Shown piece by piece: positions 15,605 to 25,333 of a DNA stretch of 46,371 nucleotides (position 1 is the first letter of the stretch; every line of letters begins with the position of its first letter). The stretch is from assembly GCA_946183915.1 (NCBI GenBank), contig CAMHDJ010000019.1, positions 1-46,371 on the forward strand. Direction: 5' to 3'. The DNA comes from an uncultured Bacteroidales bacterium (GTDB lineage Bacteria > Bacteroidota > Bacteroidia > Bacteroidales > P3). The notes beneath the pieces are model-generated. The model was not told the origin of the DNA. It made no database searches and worked only from the letters and a program-made list of their open reading frames with translations. The position numbers and the translations under genes were made by a program.

Positions 15605-17041
15605 TTAGAACTCGGCGGTCTTCGGGGTTCTTGGGAAGGGGATGACGTCGCGGATGTTGGCCATGCCGGTGACGAAGAGCAGCAGGCGCTCGAAGCCCAG
15701 GCCGAAGCCGGCGTGCGGGCAGCTGCCGTAGCGGCGCGTGTCGAGGTACCACCACATGTCCTTCATCGGGATGTGGAGCTCCTCGATGCGGCCCATCAGC
15801 TTGTCGTAGTTCTCCTCGCGGACGCTGCCGCCGATGATCTCGCCAATCTGCGGGAAGAGCACGTCGGTACCCTGCACGGTGAGGCCGGAGAAGCCCTGAC
15901 GCTTGCCCTCCTCCTCCACGTGGTCGTTGAGTTTCATGTAGAAGGCCTTGATCTCCTTCGGGTAGTCGATCATGATGACGGGCTTCTTGAAGTGTTTTTC
16001 CACCAGGTAACGCTCGTGCTCCGAGGCCAGGTCGACACCCCAACTGACGGGGAACTCGAACTTCTCGCCGTTCTTGACGGCCTCTTCCAGGATCTTGATA
16101 CCCTCGGTGTAAGGCAGACGCACGAACTCGGTGTCCACCACGCTGCGCAGGCGCTCGATGAGGCCGTTGTCGATCATCTTGTTGAGGAACTCGAGGTCGT
16201 CCATGCAGTGGTCGAGGGCCCAGCGGACGCAGTACTTGATGAACTCCTCCTCGAGGGCGGTGAGCTCGTCGAGCTGATAGAAAGCCATCTCCGGCTCGAT
16301 CATCCAGAACTCGGCCAGGTGGCGCGGCGTATTGCTGTTCTCGGCGCGGAAGGTGGGGCCGAAGGTGTAGATCTTGCCCAGCGACGTGGCACCCAGCTCG
16401 CCTTCCAGCTGTCCGCTGACGGTCAGAGCGGTGAACTTGCCGAAGAAGTCCTGCTCCCAGTCGATGGTGCCGTCCTCCTTGCGGGGCGGGTTCTCGGGGT
16501 CGAGGGTGCTAACGTGGAACATCTCGCCGGCACCCTCGCAGTCGCTGGCGGTGATGAGCGGCGTATGGAAGTAGAAGAAGCCGCGCTCGTGGAAGAAGGT
16601 GTGGATGGCCATGGCCATGTTGTGGCGCAGACGCATGACGGCGCCGAAGGTGTTGGTGCGCAGGCGCAGATGGCCTATCTCGCGCAGGAACTCCATGCTG
16701 TGGCCCTTCTTCTGCAGGGGGTAGGTGTTGGGGTCGGCCTCGCCGTAGACGACGATGCTCTCGGCCTGCACCTCGACGGCCTGGCCGCTTCCCTGGCTCT
16801 CCACCAGCTTGCCCTCCACACCGATGCAGGCACCGGTGGTGATGCGCTTCAGCTCTTCTTCGAATTTAGTCGGGTCGGCCACCACCTGTATGTTGTGGAT
16901 GATCGAGCCGTCGTTGACGGCCAGGAAGGCCACATTCTTGTTGCCGCGCTTGGTGCGCACCCATCCTTTGACACAGATGTCGCAGCCTATCAGCGGGCTG
17001 ACATCCTCTTTCAACAGATATTTAATCTCGTAGCGTTTCAT
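15605..17041 (-). CDS. asnS: Asparaginyl-tRNA synthetase
   Basis: 478 residues; charges tRNA-Asn. The N-terminal OB-fold anticodon-binding domain occupies about 1-120 ([20 protein letters not shown]). The class II core has motif 2 at [20 protein letters not shown] and motif 3 at the end ([16 protein letters not shown]). The E-M-F stretch [12 protein letters not shown] and the length distinguish it from aspartyl-tRNA synthetases. It begins 6 bp after manC and is last in thyA-manC-asnS. Confidence 0.96.
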   Translation of the reverse strand: MKRYEIKYLLKEDVSPLIGCDICVKGWVRTKRGNKNVAFLAVNDGSIIHNIQVVADPTKFEEELKRITTGACIGVEGKLVESQGSGQAVEVQAESIVVYGEADPNTYPLQKKGHSMEFLREIGHLRLRTNTFGAVMRLRHNMAMAIHTFFHERGFFYFHTPLITASDCEGAGEMFHVSTLDPENPPRKEDGTIDWEQDFFGKFTALTVSGQLEGELGATSLGKIYTFGPTFRAENSNTPRHLAEFWMIEPEMAFYQLDELTALEEEFIKYCVRWALDHCMDDLEFLNKMIDNGLIERLRSVVDTEFVRLPYTEGIKILEEAVKNGEKFEFPVSWGVDLASEHERYLVEKHFKKPVIMIDYPKEIKAFYMKLNDHVEEEGKRQGFSGLTVQGTDVLFPQIGEIIGGSVREENYDKLMGRIEELHIPMKDMWWYLDTRRYGSCPHAGFGLGFERLLLFVTGMANIRDVIPFPRTPKTAEF

Positions 17042-17047
17042 TGTATT

Positions 17048-18145
17048 TTAGTTTCTTTTGTTATCGATCAGTTTTTTCAGTTCCACGTCGCTGGCGAACT
17101 TGAAGACGCGCTCCTCGTTCTCGCGGCGACAGATCATGAGGGTGTCCTCGCTGGCGGCCACGATGTAGCCGTCCAGCCCCTCGAGGATGATGGACTTCGT
17201 CGGGTCGTCGGGCATGACCACCAGGCAGTTGTGCGTGTCGTAGGTGAAGACGTTGCCGCTCACGACGGCGTTGTCGCCGGGCTGATGGGGGGTGACCTCG
17301 TAGAGGCTCTCCCAGGTCTCCACGTCGCTCCAGCCGAACGAGGCCTCCAGCACGTGCACATTGCCGGCCTTCTCCATGATGCCGTTGTCGATCGACACCG
17401 ACTCGCACTGCGAGTAGACGTACTCCAGGTCGTCGGGCGCCGTGCCCATGCCCAGGCGGAAGAAGACGTCCGCCACCTCGGGCAGGTAGCGCCGGTAGGC
17501 GTCGAGCAGCACCGGCAGGCGCCACACCAGCAGACCCGTGTTCCAGAAGAACTCGCCGCTGGCAATCATCTGGCGCGCCATGTCGACCGGCGGCTTCTCG
17601 GTGAAGGTGACCACCGCGTGCAGGTTGTGCGCCTCGGGCAGCGAGGCCTGCTCGCGAAACTGTATGTATCCGTAGCTCGTGTCGGGCCGTGTGGGCTGGG
17701 CGCCGAGGGTGATGATCCAGTCGTGCTCCTGCACCGTCTCCACGGCCTGCTGCAGGTCGGCCAGGAAACGGTCCTCGTGGAAGATGGCATGGTCGGCCGG
17801 GCTGACCACGATGGTCGCCTCGGGGTCGCGCTCGCGCACCACGGCGGCGGCATAGGCCACACAGGGAGCCGTGTTGCGCCGCAGGGGCTCGCTCAGCACC
17901 TGCCACGGCGCCAGCCCCTCGATCTGGGCGTGCACCTGGTCGGCATAGGCCGCGCCGGTGACGATCACGATGTGGTCGCGTGCGCACAGACGCTCGAAAC
18001 GCGCAAAGGTCAGCTGCAGCATCGACCGGCCGGCACCCATCACGTCGATGAACTGCTTGGGGCTGTCCGTACTGCTCACCGGCCAGAAACGGCTACCCAG
18101 GCCGCCGGCCATCACGATCACCCAAAGATGCGATGCGTCCGTCAT
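17048..18145 (-). CDS. manC: Mannose-1-phosphate guanylyltransferase
   Basis: 365 residues from the ATG at 18143-18145. It makes GDP-mannose from mannose-1-phosphate and GTP for glycan and capsule synthesis. The nucleotidyltransferase signature [16 protein letters not shown] lies at residues 9-24, followed by [16 protein letters not shown]. Further motifs are [16 protein letters not shown] and [13 protein letters not shown]. It lacks the C-terminal phosphomannose isomerase domain of bifunctional enzymes, as is normal for the short class. Its ATG overlaps the thyA stop (ATGA). Confidence 0.92.
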   Translation of the reverse strand: MTDASHLWVIVMAGGLGSRFWPVSSTDSPKQFIDVMGAGRSMLQLTFARFERLCARDHIVIVTGAAYADQVHAQIEGLAPWQVLSEPLRRNTAPCVAYAAAVVRERDPEATIVVSPADHAIFHEDRFLADLQQAVETVQEHDWIITLGAQPTRPDTSYGYIQFREQASLPEAHNLHAVVTFTEKPPVDMARQMIASGEFFWNTGLLVWRLPVLLDAYRRYLPEVADVFFRLGMGTAPDDLEYVYSQCESVSIDNGIMEKAGNVHVLEASFGWSDVETWESLYEVTPHQPGDNAVVSGNVFTYDTHNCLVVMPDDPTKSIILEGLDGYIVAASEDTLMICRRENEERVFKFASDVELKKLIDNKRN

Positions 18146-18936
18146 ACCGATACCTCTCCTTTGATGTGCGGCCACGGGTTGTAGTTCTCCAGCTGGAAGT
18201 CCTCGTAGCGGAACCCGAAGATGTCCTTCACCTCGGGGTTGATCCGCATGACGGGCAGCGGGCGCGGCTCGCGCGTGAGCTGCAAGTGCACCTGGTCCAG
18301 GTGGTTGCGGTAGATGTGTGCGTCGCCGAAGGTGTGCACGAACTCGCCCGCTTCCAGGCCGCACACCTGCGCCATCATCATCGTCAGCAGCGCATAGCTG
18401 GCAATGTTGAACGGCACGCCGAGGAAGATGTCGGCCGAGCGTTGATAGAGTTGGCACGAGAGCTTGCCGCCCTCGACATAGAATTGGAACAGGCAGTGGC
18501 AGGGCGGCAGGGCCATGTCCTGTATCTCGGCCGGGTTCCAGGCCGTCACCATCAGGCGGCGGCTGTAGGGATTGCGCTTGATCTCGTCCACCACGCCGGC
18601 AATCTGGTCGATTGTGCCGCCGTGGCCGTCGGGCCACGACCGCCACTGCGAGCCGTAGACCGGACCCAGGTCGCCGTTCGCGTCGGCCCACTCGTCCCAG
18701 ATGCTCACACCGTGTTCCTTCAGGTAGCCGATGTTCGTGTCGCCACGCAGGAACCACAGCAGCTCGTATATGATCGAACGTAGGTGCAACTTCTTGGTAG
18801 TCAGCGCCGGAAAGCCCTGACTGAGGTCGAAGCGCATCTGGTAGCCGAACACGCCCACGGTGCCCGTACCCGTGCGGTCCAGGCGCTCCGTGCCGTGGTC
18901 GAGCACGTGTTGCAGGAGGTCAAGATATTGCTTCAT
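18142..18936 (-). CDS. thyA: Thymidylate synthase
   Basis: 264 residues, the same length as E. coli ThyA; methylates dUMP to dTMP with methylenetetrahydrofolate. I start at the ATG at 18934-18936, which has an AGGAAGG ribosome site, rather than the upstream TTG. Visible motifs: [33 protein letters not shown], the catalytic Cys in [32 protein letters not shown] and the C-terminal HIKGEVSV. It heads thyA-manC-asnS. Its promoter must lie near the repeat element at 19006-19357. Confidence 0.97.
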   Translation of the reverse strand: MKQYLDLLQHVLDHGTERLDRTGTGTVGVFGYQMRFDLSQGFPALTTKKLHLRSIIYELLWFLRGDTNIGYLKEHGVSIWDEWADANGDLGPVYGSQWRSWPDGHGGTIDQIAGVVDEIKRNPYSRRLMVTAWNPAEIQDMALPPCHCLFQFYVEGGKLSCQLYQRSADIFLGVPFNIASYALLTMMMAQVCGLEAGEFVHTFGDAHIYRNHLDQVHLQLTREPRPLPVMRINPEVKDIFGFRYEDFQLENYNPWPHIKGEVSV

Positions 18937-19005
18937 ATCACCCTTCCTAACGACGATCGGAAACAATTATTGTACGCGTACAAGAATTTTCATCCGAAAT
19001 GCAAA

Positions 19006-19357
19006 TTAGATCGCGCACGATCTAATTCGCACCATGCCCGCTGCTACTCCGCGGATGGTCCGCCGCTACTCCGCGGATGGTCCGCCCGCGTGCGGACCAT
19101 CCGCGGACTTAACCCGGACTTGACTCGGAGTTGAGGCGGACTTGATACCTCTTCAGAACTGACTACCAGCGATTTAAATATCACAACAACACTATAACGA
19201 CTGATTACCAGTATATTAGATCTCATTTATCCGCCCGGGGAGTGCAGGTCGTAGGGGTGCCCGCCGGCGGCGGGCGCCCCTACCAGCACCCCTCCCCCAC
19301 CCCTTGGCAAGGGGGGCGGAGGGGGTAGAAAAATCAAATTAGATCGTGCACGATCTA
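19006..19357. repeat. Dispersed intergenic element, copy B (bounded by two palindromes)
   Basis: Bounded by TTAGATCGCGCACGATCTAA (19006-19025) and TAGATCGTGCACGATCTA (19340-19357). The interior has two copies of CTACTCCGCGGATGGTCCGC, an 11-bp array at 19094-19148, and the inverted pair CCGCGGATGGTCCGC / GCGGACCATCCGCGG. Read on the minus strand, its right end (GGGGGCAGAAATAGATCG, then GATCTAATTTGATTTTTC) matches copy C at 34480-34525 almost base for base. It fills the divergent thyA/nptA spacer and codes for nothing evident. Confidence 0.8.
19094..19148. repeat. 11-bp tandem array inside element B
   Basis: Five units start at 19094, 19105, 19116, 19127 and 19138: GGACCATCCGC, GGACTTAACCC, GGACTTGACTC, GGAGTTGAGGC, GGACTTGATAC. 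The GGA at the start of each unit is invariant while the rest drifts. Confidence 0.85.
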
Positions 19358-19445
19358 TTTCTGCCCCCTGCAAACGGCCCTCCCGTCGGGGGCCGGAAAA
19401 CGAAAACTTAACAAAAACGTAACATTTTTGTTAAAATAATATATG

Positions 19446-19453
19446 TATCTTTG
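19446..19453 (+). promoter_or_regulatory. -7 element of the Na/Pi cotransporter promoter
   Basis: TATCTTTG, 27 bp before the ATG at 19481. The nearest TTTG upstream is only 15 bp away, so the -33 half is not consensus. Confidence 0.55.
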
Positions 19454-19480
19454 CAGATTGAAATCTATACTAAAAACTCT

Positions 19481-21196
19481 ATGGATATACAAAGTATACT
19501 ACTGGTAATCTTGAAGTTGGCTGGAGCCTTGGCCATCTTTCTGTTCGCCATGAAACTGATGAGCGAGGGCCTGCAGAAGTTCGCCGGCTCGAAACTGCGC
19601 CACATCCTGACCCGCATCACGGGCAAGCCCCTGAGCGGCATCCTGGCCGGCACGGGCGTGACGGCCATCATACAGAGTTCGACGGCCACCACCGTGATGA
19701 CGGTGGGCTTTGCCGGGGCGGGCCTGCTGACGCTGGGCGGAGCCATCGCCGTGGTGATGGGTGCCAACATCGGCACCACGGTCACCGCCTGGATCATCAC
19801 CATCTTCGGCCTGGGCGGCGGCGGCGGCGAGGAGAAGGTGCCCCTGATGCCGATGATCATCGCGGCCATCAGCCTCTTCTTCATTTTCAGCAAGAAAGAC
19901 AAGATGCAGTACCTCGGCCAGACGATCATCGGCCTGGCGCTGCTGATCCTGGGCCTGGGCCTGATGGGCGACTCGGTGCCGCCGCTCGACGAGAACGTGG
20001 CGCACTCGATCGCCTCGCTCGGGCAGTGGGGCTACTGGTCGGTGCTGCTCTTCATCGTGGTGGGTGCCGTGCTGTGCATCATCCTGCAGACCTCGTCGGC
20101 CATGACGGCCGTCATCCTGCTGATGGCCAGCCAGGGGTGGATCGACTTCCCGACGTCGATGGCCCTGGTCATAGGCCAGAACCTGGGCACCACGCTGACG
20201 GCCCAGGTGGTGGCCATGACCACCGGCACCACCGGCAAGCGCACCGCCCGCGCACACCTGGTGTTCAACGTGGCCGGCGCCGTCATATTCCTCATCCCCT
20301 TCTACCCCATCTGCAACGCGGTCATGGCCGTCAGCGAACAGCTCGACTCGCTGCTGCCCAACATTCCGCTCATTCCCCTGGCCATCACGGTGTTCCACAC
20401 GCTCTTCAACGTGGTCACCACTATCATCCTGGCCTTCTTCATACCGCAGATTGAGAAGATAGTGACCTGGATGGTGCCCGACAAGAAGGGCGAGGAGGGC
20501 GAGGAGGAATTCCGCCTCACCTACCTCGAGCCCAACCTGCTCTCCACCGCCGAGCTCAACCTGCAGAGCGCCAAGAGCGAGATCGAGGAGTTCTCGAAGC
20601 GGGTGCTCCGCATGTACACCTTCCTGCCGGGGCTGCGCACGGCCAAGAACGACGAGGAGTTCGACGGCATCATGGACCGCGTGGCCAAGTACGAAAGCAT
20701 CACCGACCGCATGGAGATGGAGATCAGCAAGTTCCTCACCCGCGTCGGCTCGGGCGACGTGTCGGTGCACGCCTCGGAGCGCATCAGTTCGATGCTCCGC
20801 ATCATTGACAACCTCGAGTCGATCGGCGACTCAATCTACCAGATCGCCATGACGCGCAAAAACAAGCGCGAAGACGCCGTGCACTTCGACGCAGGGCTCA
20901 ACGCCAACCTCTCGCACATGAGCGATCTGGTGCAAAAGGCCCTCGACGTGATGGACGCCAACCTGCACGACTACGACCACGTGGACCTCGACGCCGCCTA
21001 CGCCGCCGAGCACGAGATCAACGACTACCGCGACCGCCTGCGCGCGCAGCATCTGGACGCCCTGAAACTGGGCGTCTACGACTACGCCATCGGCAACGCC
21101 TACTCGAGCCTCTACGCCCTCTACGAGAAGCTGGGCGACTACGTGATCAACGTCAGCGAGGCCATCGACGGCTCAAGGAAACACTCTGAAGATTAA
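19481..21196 (+). CDS. Na/Pi cotransporter family protein with PhoU-like domain
   Basis: 571 residues from the ATG at 19481-19483. The N-terminal 340 residues are polytopic and contain two inverted QSS-type repeats of the NptA/PNaS family: GTGVTAIIQSSTATTVMTVG near residue 65 and IILQTSSAMTAVILLMAS near 205. These bind sodium and phosphate. After a charged linker (DKKGEEGEEEFRL) the C-terminal 200 residues are helical and PhoU-like. Such fusions are thought to import or export phosphate under PhoU-type control. It is monocistronic: the next gene converges on it. Confidence 0.9.
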   Translation: MDIQSILLVILKLAGALAIFLFAMKLMSEGLQKFAGSKLRHILTRITGKPLSGILAGTGVTAIIQSSTATTVMTVGFAGAGLLTLGGAIAVVMGANIGTTVTAWIITIFGLGGGGGEEKVPLMPMIIAAISLFFIFSKKDKMQYLGQTIIGLALLILGLGLMGDSVPPLDENVAHSIASLGQWGYWSVLLFIVVGAVLCIILQTSSAMTAVILLMASQGWIDFPTSMALVIGQNLGTTLTAQVVAMTTGTTGKRTARAHLVFNVAGAVIFLIPFYPICNAVMAVSEQLDSLLPNIPLIPLAITVFHTLFNVVTTIILAFFIPQIEKIVTWMVPDKKGEEGEEEFRLTYLEPNLLSTAELNLQSAKSEIEEFSKRVLRMYTFLPGLRTAKNDEEFDGIMDRVAKYESITDRMEMEISKFLTRVGSGDVSVHASERISSMLRIIDNLESIGDSIYQIAMTRKNKREDAVHFDAGLNANLSHMSDLVQKALDVMDANLHDYDHVDLDAAYAAEHEINDYRDRLRAQHLDALKLGVYDYAIGNAYSSLYALYEKLGDYVINVSEAIDGSRKHSED

Positions 21197-21220
21197 AGAA
21201 TTGCCCTGCCGCGGCGACGG

Positions 21221-21889
21221 CTATCGCCAGCGGAGCGTCTCGACGAGGTGCTCGATGTCGGCCTGGATGTAGTCGACAACGGGCGCCAGCGAGTCGTTGT
21301 TGGGCGTCACGTTGAGGAAGAGGGCGCCGCGGAGGAAGTGGTGCGTGCTGTCGGTCAGCCAGAACTGGCAGGTGGAGGCCACCTTGCTGCCTTTCAGGTA
21401 GTAGACCGTGCCGTAGACCTTGTGCTCCGGGTCCTCGTAGCCCTGCTCCTCTACCCCGGTGGTGACCTTGTAGTGCTTCTCCAGCATCCGCATCGAGGTG
21501 TCGACCTGTCCGCCGAGCTCCTCAGGGCCGTTCAACGTCTTGTAGGTCAGAAAAATCACGCTGTTCCACTGCGGGTAGTTGATGTCGAGCCACACCTCGT
21601 CGTATTTGACGCGGTCGGGCCTGATGCTTCCGTCGGCCATGAAGGTGGCCACCTGGCGCGGCTTCTTGAGCGTCAGCTGGGCACTGTCGTTGGCCTCGAA
21701 GCGGAACGGGAGCACGACGCTCGGCAGGGTCTGTCCGTTGATACTCGTCGGCAGCGTGTCGACGAGCCAGTAACCGTGTTCCGGCAGGTCGATGCGCAGG
21801 TAGGCCTGCGGCTTGGGGGTGAAGTCGTTGCCATGACAGGCGGCAAAGAGCAGGCCTGCCAGGAGAAGAAGGGGTGTTGTTCTGTTCAT
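21221..21889 (-). CDS. gldD: Gliding motility lipoprotein GldD
   Basis: 222 residues from the ATG at 21887-21889. The lipoprotein signal has its Cys in LLFAACHGND (about residue 18). The mature start DFTPKPQAYLRIDLPEHGYW is the recognisable GldD hallmark, followed by a compact beta-rich domain with WLDINYPQWNSVIFLTYKTL. GldD is an outer-membrane-associated component needed for gliding and type IX secretion in Flavobacterium. In non-gliding Bacteroidales it goes with type IX secretion. It is last in a five-gene operon, 35 bp after pcm. Confidence 0.88.
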   Translation of the reverse strand: MNRTTPLLLLAGLLFAACHGNDFTPKPQAYLRIDLPEHGYWLVDTLPTSINGQTLPSVVLPFRFEANDSAQLTLKKPRQVATFMADGSIRPDRVKYDEVWLDINYPQWNSVIFLTYKTLNGPEELGGQVDTSMRMLEKHYKVTTGVEEQGYEDPEHKVYGTVYYLKGSKVASTCQFWLTDSTHHFLRGALFLNVTPNNDSLAPVVDYIQADIEHLVETLRWR

Positions 21890-21924
21890 GGGGTTTACGT
21901 ACTGTCTGCTTAACTGGCTGTCAA

Positions 21925-22575
21925 CTAGCTCCTCATCTCTTTGCCGTTCAGCATAGGGACGAAGCTGTAGGTGCCGAATTTCTCCACCCGCCATTCGTCG
22001 CTCGCGTCGCCTTCCTTGGTGATGCGGAGCATCTCCTGCTCCTCTTCGCCGAGGGGTATGACCATGATGCCGCCCACCTTGAGCTGAGCCATGAGGGCGG
22101 CCGGGATTTCGGGGGCGCCACAGGTGACGATGATGCGGTCGTAGGAGCCGTTGAGGCCCTGGTATCCGTCGCCGAGGAAGCACTGAGCCCGGTAGCCAGC
22201 CTCGGCCAGCAGCTTGCGAGTCTGCTCGAAGAGGCCCTTTTGGCGCTCGATGGTGAACACCTTGGCGCCCATACGACAGAGGACTGCGGTCTGGTAGCCG
22301 CTGCCGGTGCCGATCTCCAACACCTTCATGCCCCGGCGGAGGTCGAGCAGTTGGCTCTGCATGGCCACGGTGGAGGGGTGCGAGATGGTCTGGTCACAGC
22401 CGATCTTGAGGGCACGATCCTCGTAGGCAAGGGCGTCGAGGGCGCTGTCGAGGAACCAGTGACGCGGCACTTCGGCCATGGCTGCCAGCACCGCTTCGTC
22501 GGTGATACCCTTGCGTCGCAGGGCGTCAACCATCTGTTGGCGCAGCCCCTTGTGCTTGAACGTGTCCTGTTTCAT
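21925..22575 (-). CDS. pcm: Protein-L-isoaspartate O-methyltransferase
   Basis: 216 residues; repairs isoaspartyl residues in aged proteins using S-adenosylmethionine. The substrate region VPRHWFLDSALDALAYEDRA and DQTISHPSTVAMQSQLLDL lead to the SAM motif I, VLEIGTGSGYQTAVL (about residues 86-100). YDRIIVTCGAPEIPAAL and GGIMVIPLGE complete the family pattern. Its ATG overlaps the thiL stop (ATGA). Confidence 0.95.
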   Translation of the reverse strand: MKQDTFKHKGLRQQMVDALRRKGITDEAVLAAMAEVPRHWFLDSALDALAYEDRALKIGCDQTISHPSTVAMQSQLLDLRRGMKVLEIGTGSGYQTAVLCRMGAKVFTIERQKGLFEQTRKLLAEAGYRAQCFLGDGYQGLNGSYDRIIVTCGAPEIPAALMAQLKVGGIMVIPLGEEEQEMLRITKEGDASDEWRVEKFGTYSFVPMLNGKEMRS

Positions 22576-23603
22576 TCCTCCACTCCTTGGAACCCCTGCG
22601 CGCGAAGGGTGATGGTGGTGTTCTGCGGGGTCACCATGACGGGCGGCATGCCCTCCTCGGTGACGTAGCCGATGATGTGGATACCCTCGAGCGTCTTGAT
22701 TTTCTCGTAGTCTTTCTGGCTGACGGTGAAGAGGAGTTCGTAGTCCTCGCCGCCGTTGAGGGCGCAGCTGACGGGCAGCATGTTCTTGCTCATCTCGGAG
22801 CAGACGCGCGTCACCTGGTAGTCGATGGGCAGGCGTTCCTCGTAGACCTCGCAGCCACACTTCGAGGCGCGGGTGAGGTGAAGCAGGGCATCGGCCAGGC
22901 CGCGGCTGACGTCGGTCATCGACGTGGGGACCACGCCGGCCTTGCGGAGCGAGCGCACGATGTCCATGCGGGGCTCGGGCTTGAGGAAACGCTCCAGGAC
23001 GTAGTCGTAGCCGTCCAGGTCGGGCTGGAAGTTGGGGTCGGCCTGATAGGTAACCTTCTCGCGCTCAAGCACCAGAAGTCCGGCATAGGCGCTGCCGAGG
23101 TCGCCGCTGCAACAGATGAGATCGTTGTGCGACGCGCCGCGGCGGTAGGTGACCATGGTGGCGTCGACCTCGCCCACGGCGGTGACCGTCAGCACCATGC
23201 CGGCGCGCGAAGTGGCCGTCTCGCCACCCACGAGCTGCACGTCGTAGCGGTCGCAGCAGAGGTGAAGGCCGGCGTAGAGTTCGTCGAGGGCCTCGACCGA
23301 ATAGCGGTTGCTGACGGCGATGGAGACCAGCGCCTGGCGGGGGGTGCCGTTCATGGCGGCGATGTTGCTGATGGCGATAGCCATAGCCTTGTATCCCAGG
23401 TGCTTCAGGGGGGTGTACATCATGTCGAAGTCCACCCCTTCGACCAGCGTCTGGGTGGTGACAAGGGTCTTGAGGGGCCCGTCGCCCAGCACGGCACAGT
23501 CGTCGCCCTGGCAGGCAGTGCCCTCGGTGAGGCGGTCGATGAGGGCCACCTTGCCCAGCTGGCTGATCTCGGTGCGACCCTCTTGATATTGTAGTTGTTC
23601 CAT
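22572..23603 (-). CDS. thiL: Thiamine-monophosphate kinase
   Basis: 343 residues; phosphorylates thiamine phosphate to the active diphosphate. It belongs to the PurM-like ATP-grasp-type kinases: GDDCAVLGDG with TLVEGVDFDMMYTPLKHLGY near the N-terminus, then the AMNGTPRQALVSIAV strand, LVGGETATSRAG and the C-terminal NGGEDYELLFTV, which is a signature of ThiL. It starts 12 bp after the rRNA methyltransferase and overlaps pcm. Confidence 0.95.
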   Translation of the reverse strand: MEQLQYQEGRTEISQLGKVALIDRLTEGTACQGDDCAVLGDGPLKTLVTTQTLVEGVDFDMMYTPLKHLGYKAMAIAISNIAAMNGTPRQALVSIAVSNRYSVEALDELYAGLHLCCDRYDVQLVGGETATSRAGMVLTVTAVGEVDATMVTYRRGASHNDLICCSGDLGSAYAGLLVLEREKVTYQADPNFQPDLDGYDYVLERFLKPEPRMDIVRSLRKAGVVPTSMTDVSRGLADALLHLTRASKCGCEVYEERLPIDYQVTRVCSEMSKNMLPVSCALNGGEDYELLFTVSQKDYEKIKTLEGIHIIGYVTEEGMPPVMVTPQNTTITLRAQGFQGVEE

Positions 23604-23615
23604 AATCTCAGTTAA

Positions 23616-24344
23616 TTAGACGAGCCAATGCATCAGAATTCCGGCGGCCACGCTGGCGTTGAGGCTCTCGGCGGTACCGCCGCGGTTGGGGATGAGGACG
23701 GGATGGGAGACCCGCGCCATGGCCGCGGGGCCGATGCCGCGGCTCTCGTTGCCGATGAGCAGCACGGCCGCCCCCTCGGGACGCTCCACCTCGCCGAGCG
23801 GACGCCCCTGCAGCGAGGCGCCGTAGACGGGCACGCCGCAGGCGGAAAGCCACTGCGGCAGGTCGACATAGTCCACCTGCGTGCGGAACACAGCCCCCAT
23901 CGAGGCCTGCACCACCTTGGGGTTGAAGCAGGAGACGGTGTCGGGTGAGCAGACGATGCGGCGCACGCCGAACCAGTCGGCCGTGCGCATGATGGTACCC
24001 ATGTTGCCGGGGTCCTGCAGGCGGTCGAGGGCCAGGGTTAATAGTGAAGGCTGAATGTTGAAGGCTGAAGGGCGCTCGACGAGCATCCACACCTGGTTGG
24101 GGGTTTTGAAAGCCGAGAGGCGTTCGAGCTCGGCGGGTCCCACTTCGAACACCTCGGCGGCACCCGTGCCGTCGGCGTGGGCCGAGAGCCAGTCGGCCGA
24201 GGCGCAGACGGTGCGCACGGCGAAACCCGAGGCCAGCGCCTCGGCGGCCAGCTTGGGCCCTTCGACAACAAAGACCGCCTCCTCGTCGCAGCACTTCTGC
24301 AGGCGGTAGGCGGCCAATTCCTTTAACCTATTCTTCGAAATCAA
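23616..24344 (-). CDS. SpoU-family RNA 2'-O-methyltransferase (TTG start)
   Basis: 242 residues when begun at the TTG at 24342-24344. That start gives M-ISKNRLKELAAYR, the usual opening of TrmH/SpoU rRNA methyltransferases, and no ATG is available in the frame. The TTG overlaps the sigma factor stop (TTGA). The N-terminal substrate domain has AVFVVEGPKLAAEAL. The SPOUT domain has RLQDPGNMGTIMRTADWFGV, LLIGNESRGIGPAAM and the terminal IPNRGGTAESLNASVAAGIL (knot motifs 1-3). Oddity: just before motif 1 about 12 residues (RPSAFNIQPSLL) come from a DNA microrepeat, TGAAGGCTGAA at 24044-24054 and 24058-24068. Exact target base unknown. Confidence 0.88.
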   Translation of the reverse strand: MISKNRLKELAAYRLQKCCDEEAVFVVEGPKLAAEALASGFAVRTVCASADWLSAHADGTGAAEVFEVGPAELERLSAFKTPNQVWMLVERPSAFNIQPSLLTLALDRLQDPGNMGTIMRTADWFGVRRIVCSPDTVSCFNPKVVQASMGAVFRTQVDYVDLPQWLSACGVPVYGASLQGRPLGEVERPEGAAVLLIGNESRGIGPAAMARVSHPVLIPNRGGTAESLNASVAAGILMHWLV

Positions 24345-24934
24345 AGCTCGATATACATGTTGTTCTCCTTGGCCAGACGGCGCAGGTTGATGATGGCGTA
24401 GCGCATGCGGCCGAGGGCGGTGTTGATGCTGACGCCGGTGCGGGCGGCGATGTCCTTGAAGTCGCAGTGGCCATAGTGGCGCAGGATGACCACGCGGCGC
24501 TGCTCGGGGGGCAGCATCTTGACCAGCTTGCGGATGTTCTGGCTGGTCTGCTTCTTCATGATGACGTGCTCGGCGTTGTCGTCCGGGAACTTGATGTTGT
24601 CCAGCACGTCGCTCTCCGGCCGGTTGGGCACGAGGGGCATCTTGCTGTTGCGCCGGAAGTGATCCACGATCAGGTTGTGCGCGATGCGCATCACCCAGTG
24701 CACAAACTTGTTCTCGTCCTTGTACTGGTCGGAGTTGATGGTGACGATGACCTTGTAGAACGTATCTTGGAAGATATCGTCGGCCGTTTCCTTGTCTTTC
24801 ACCACGGAAAAGATGTAGCCGTATACCTTCGACTGATAGCGCTCGAGCAGCACCTCGAAGCACGAGGCGTCGCCTTCACGGTAGCGGGTGATAAGCTCGT
24901 TGTCAGTCAGTTGTCTGTCTTTCACGTTCGTCAT
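24341..24934 (-). CDS. RNA polymerase sigma factor, ECF (RpoE/SigW type)
   Basis: 197 residues. Region 2 (about 25-95) includes SCFEVLLERYQSKVYGYIFS, DDIFQDTFYKVIV and KFVHWVMRIAHNLIVDHFRR. Region 4 (about 135-190) includes LPPEQRRVVILRHYGHCDFK and the helix-turn-helix IAARTGVSINTALGRMRYAI. This long, well conserved ECF is common in Bacteroidales genomes and has no anti-sigma gene beside it here. It heads an operon with housekeeping genes and gldD. A TATTTTTG motif at 25013-25020 on the minus strand is the likely -7 element. Confidence 0.92.
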   Translation of the reverse strand: MTNVKDRQLTDNELITRYREGDASCFEVLLERYQSKVYGYIFSVVKDKETADDIFQDTFYKVIVTINSDQYKDENKFVHWVMRIAHNLIVDHFRRNSKMPLVPNRPESDVLDNIKFPDDNAEHVIMKKQTSQNIRKLVKMLPPEQRRVVILRHYGHCDFKDIAARTGVSINTALGRMRYAIINLRRLAKENNMYIEL

Positions 24935-25012
24935 TTTCCTCTACTTTTTAGGGGGTTAAACTGATACTTTTTACCCAATAGGATCCGTTTTTGTTCTACA
25001 TCATTTCGGCTG

Positions 25013-25020
25013 CAAAAATA
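25013..25020 (-). promoter_or_regulatory. -7 element for the sigma factor-gldD operon
   Basis: TATTTTTG on the minus strand, about 79 bp before the sigma factor ATG. The nearest TTTG is 24 bp upstream of it, longer than the 19-21 bp norm. Confidence 0.45.
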
Positions 25021-25162
25021 CAACTTTTTTTTAATATGAAATCGCAAACTACGATTTTTTTATTTTTTTAGTATGCCGAACCGAAAAAAAATTGCACCCC
25101 TGCGGCTGGCGTTTTTTCCTTGCTGCGCGCCCCGGCGGGGCCCCTCGCGCCCCCTTTTCGAA

Positions 25163-25206
25163 GCATCCTCCAGGCATCCCCCAAGCATCCCCCAGGCATC
25201 ATCTAT
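25163..25206. repeat. 11-bp tandem array in the sigma/SDR divergent spacer
   Basis: Four units start at 25163, 25174, 25185 and 25196 (GCATCCTCCAG, GCATCCCCCAA, GCATCCCCCAG, GCATCATCTAT). Reversed, they read GATGCCTGGGG-like, close to the array at 4314-4401. The rest of the 24935-25401 spacer holds A/T-rich promoter sequence and a GC-rich tract, with no gene seen. Confidence 0.8.
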
Positions 25207-25333
25207 GCTTGAAAGCAAGGATGATGCCTAGAATCAGACTCTTACGTGGCAGGTCAAAATAGCGTTTTTGGGGCATATTGTGTGGGATATAGTTAAATAA
25301 TGTTAAAAATCACACTGCCGTCTCCCGGCTGCT

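Noticed and set aside
19006-19357. thyA or phosphate operator
   Set aside because: The same palindrome occurs in six other spacers next to unrelated genes and mostly in pairs, so a gene-specific operator is unlikely.
25059-25160. Intrinsic terminator in the sigma/SDR spacer
   Set aside because: GC-rich hairpin-like text is present, but both flanking genes point away from it and no T-tract follows in a useful direction.
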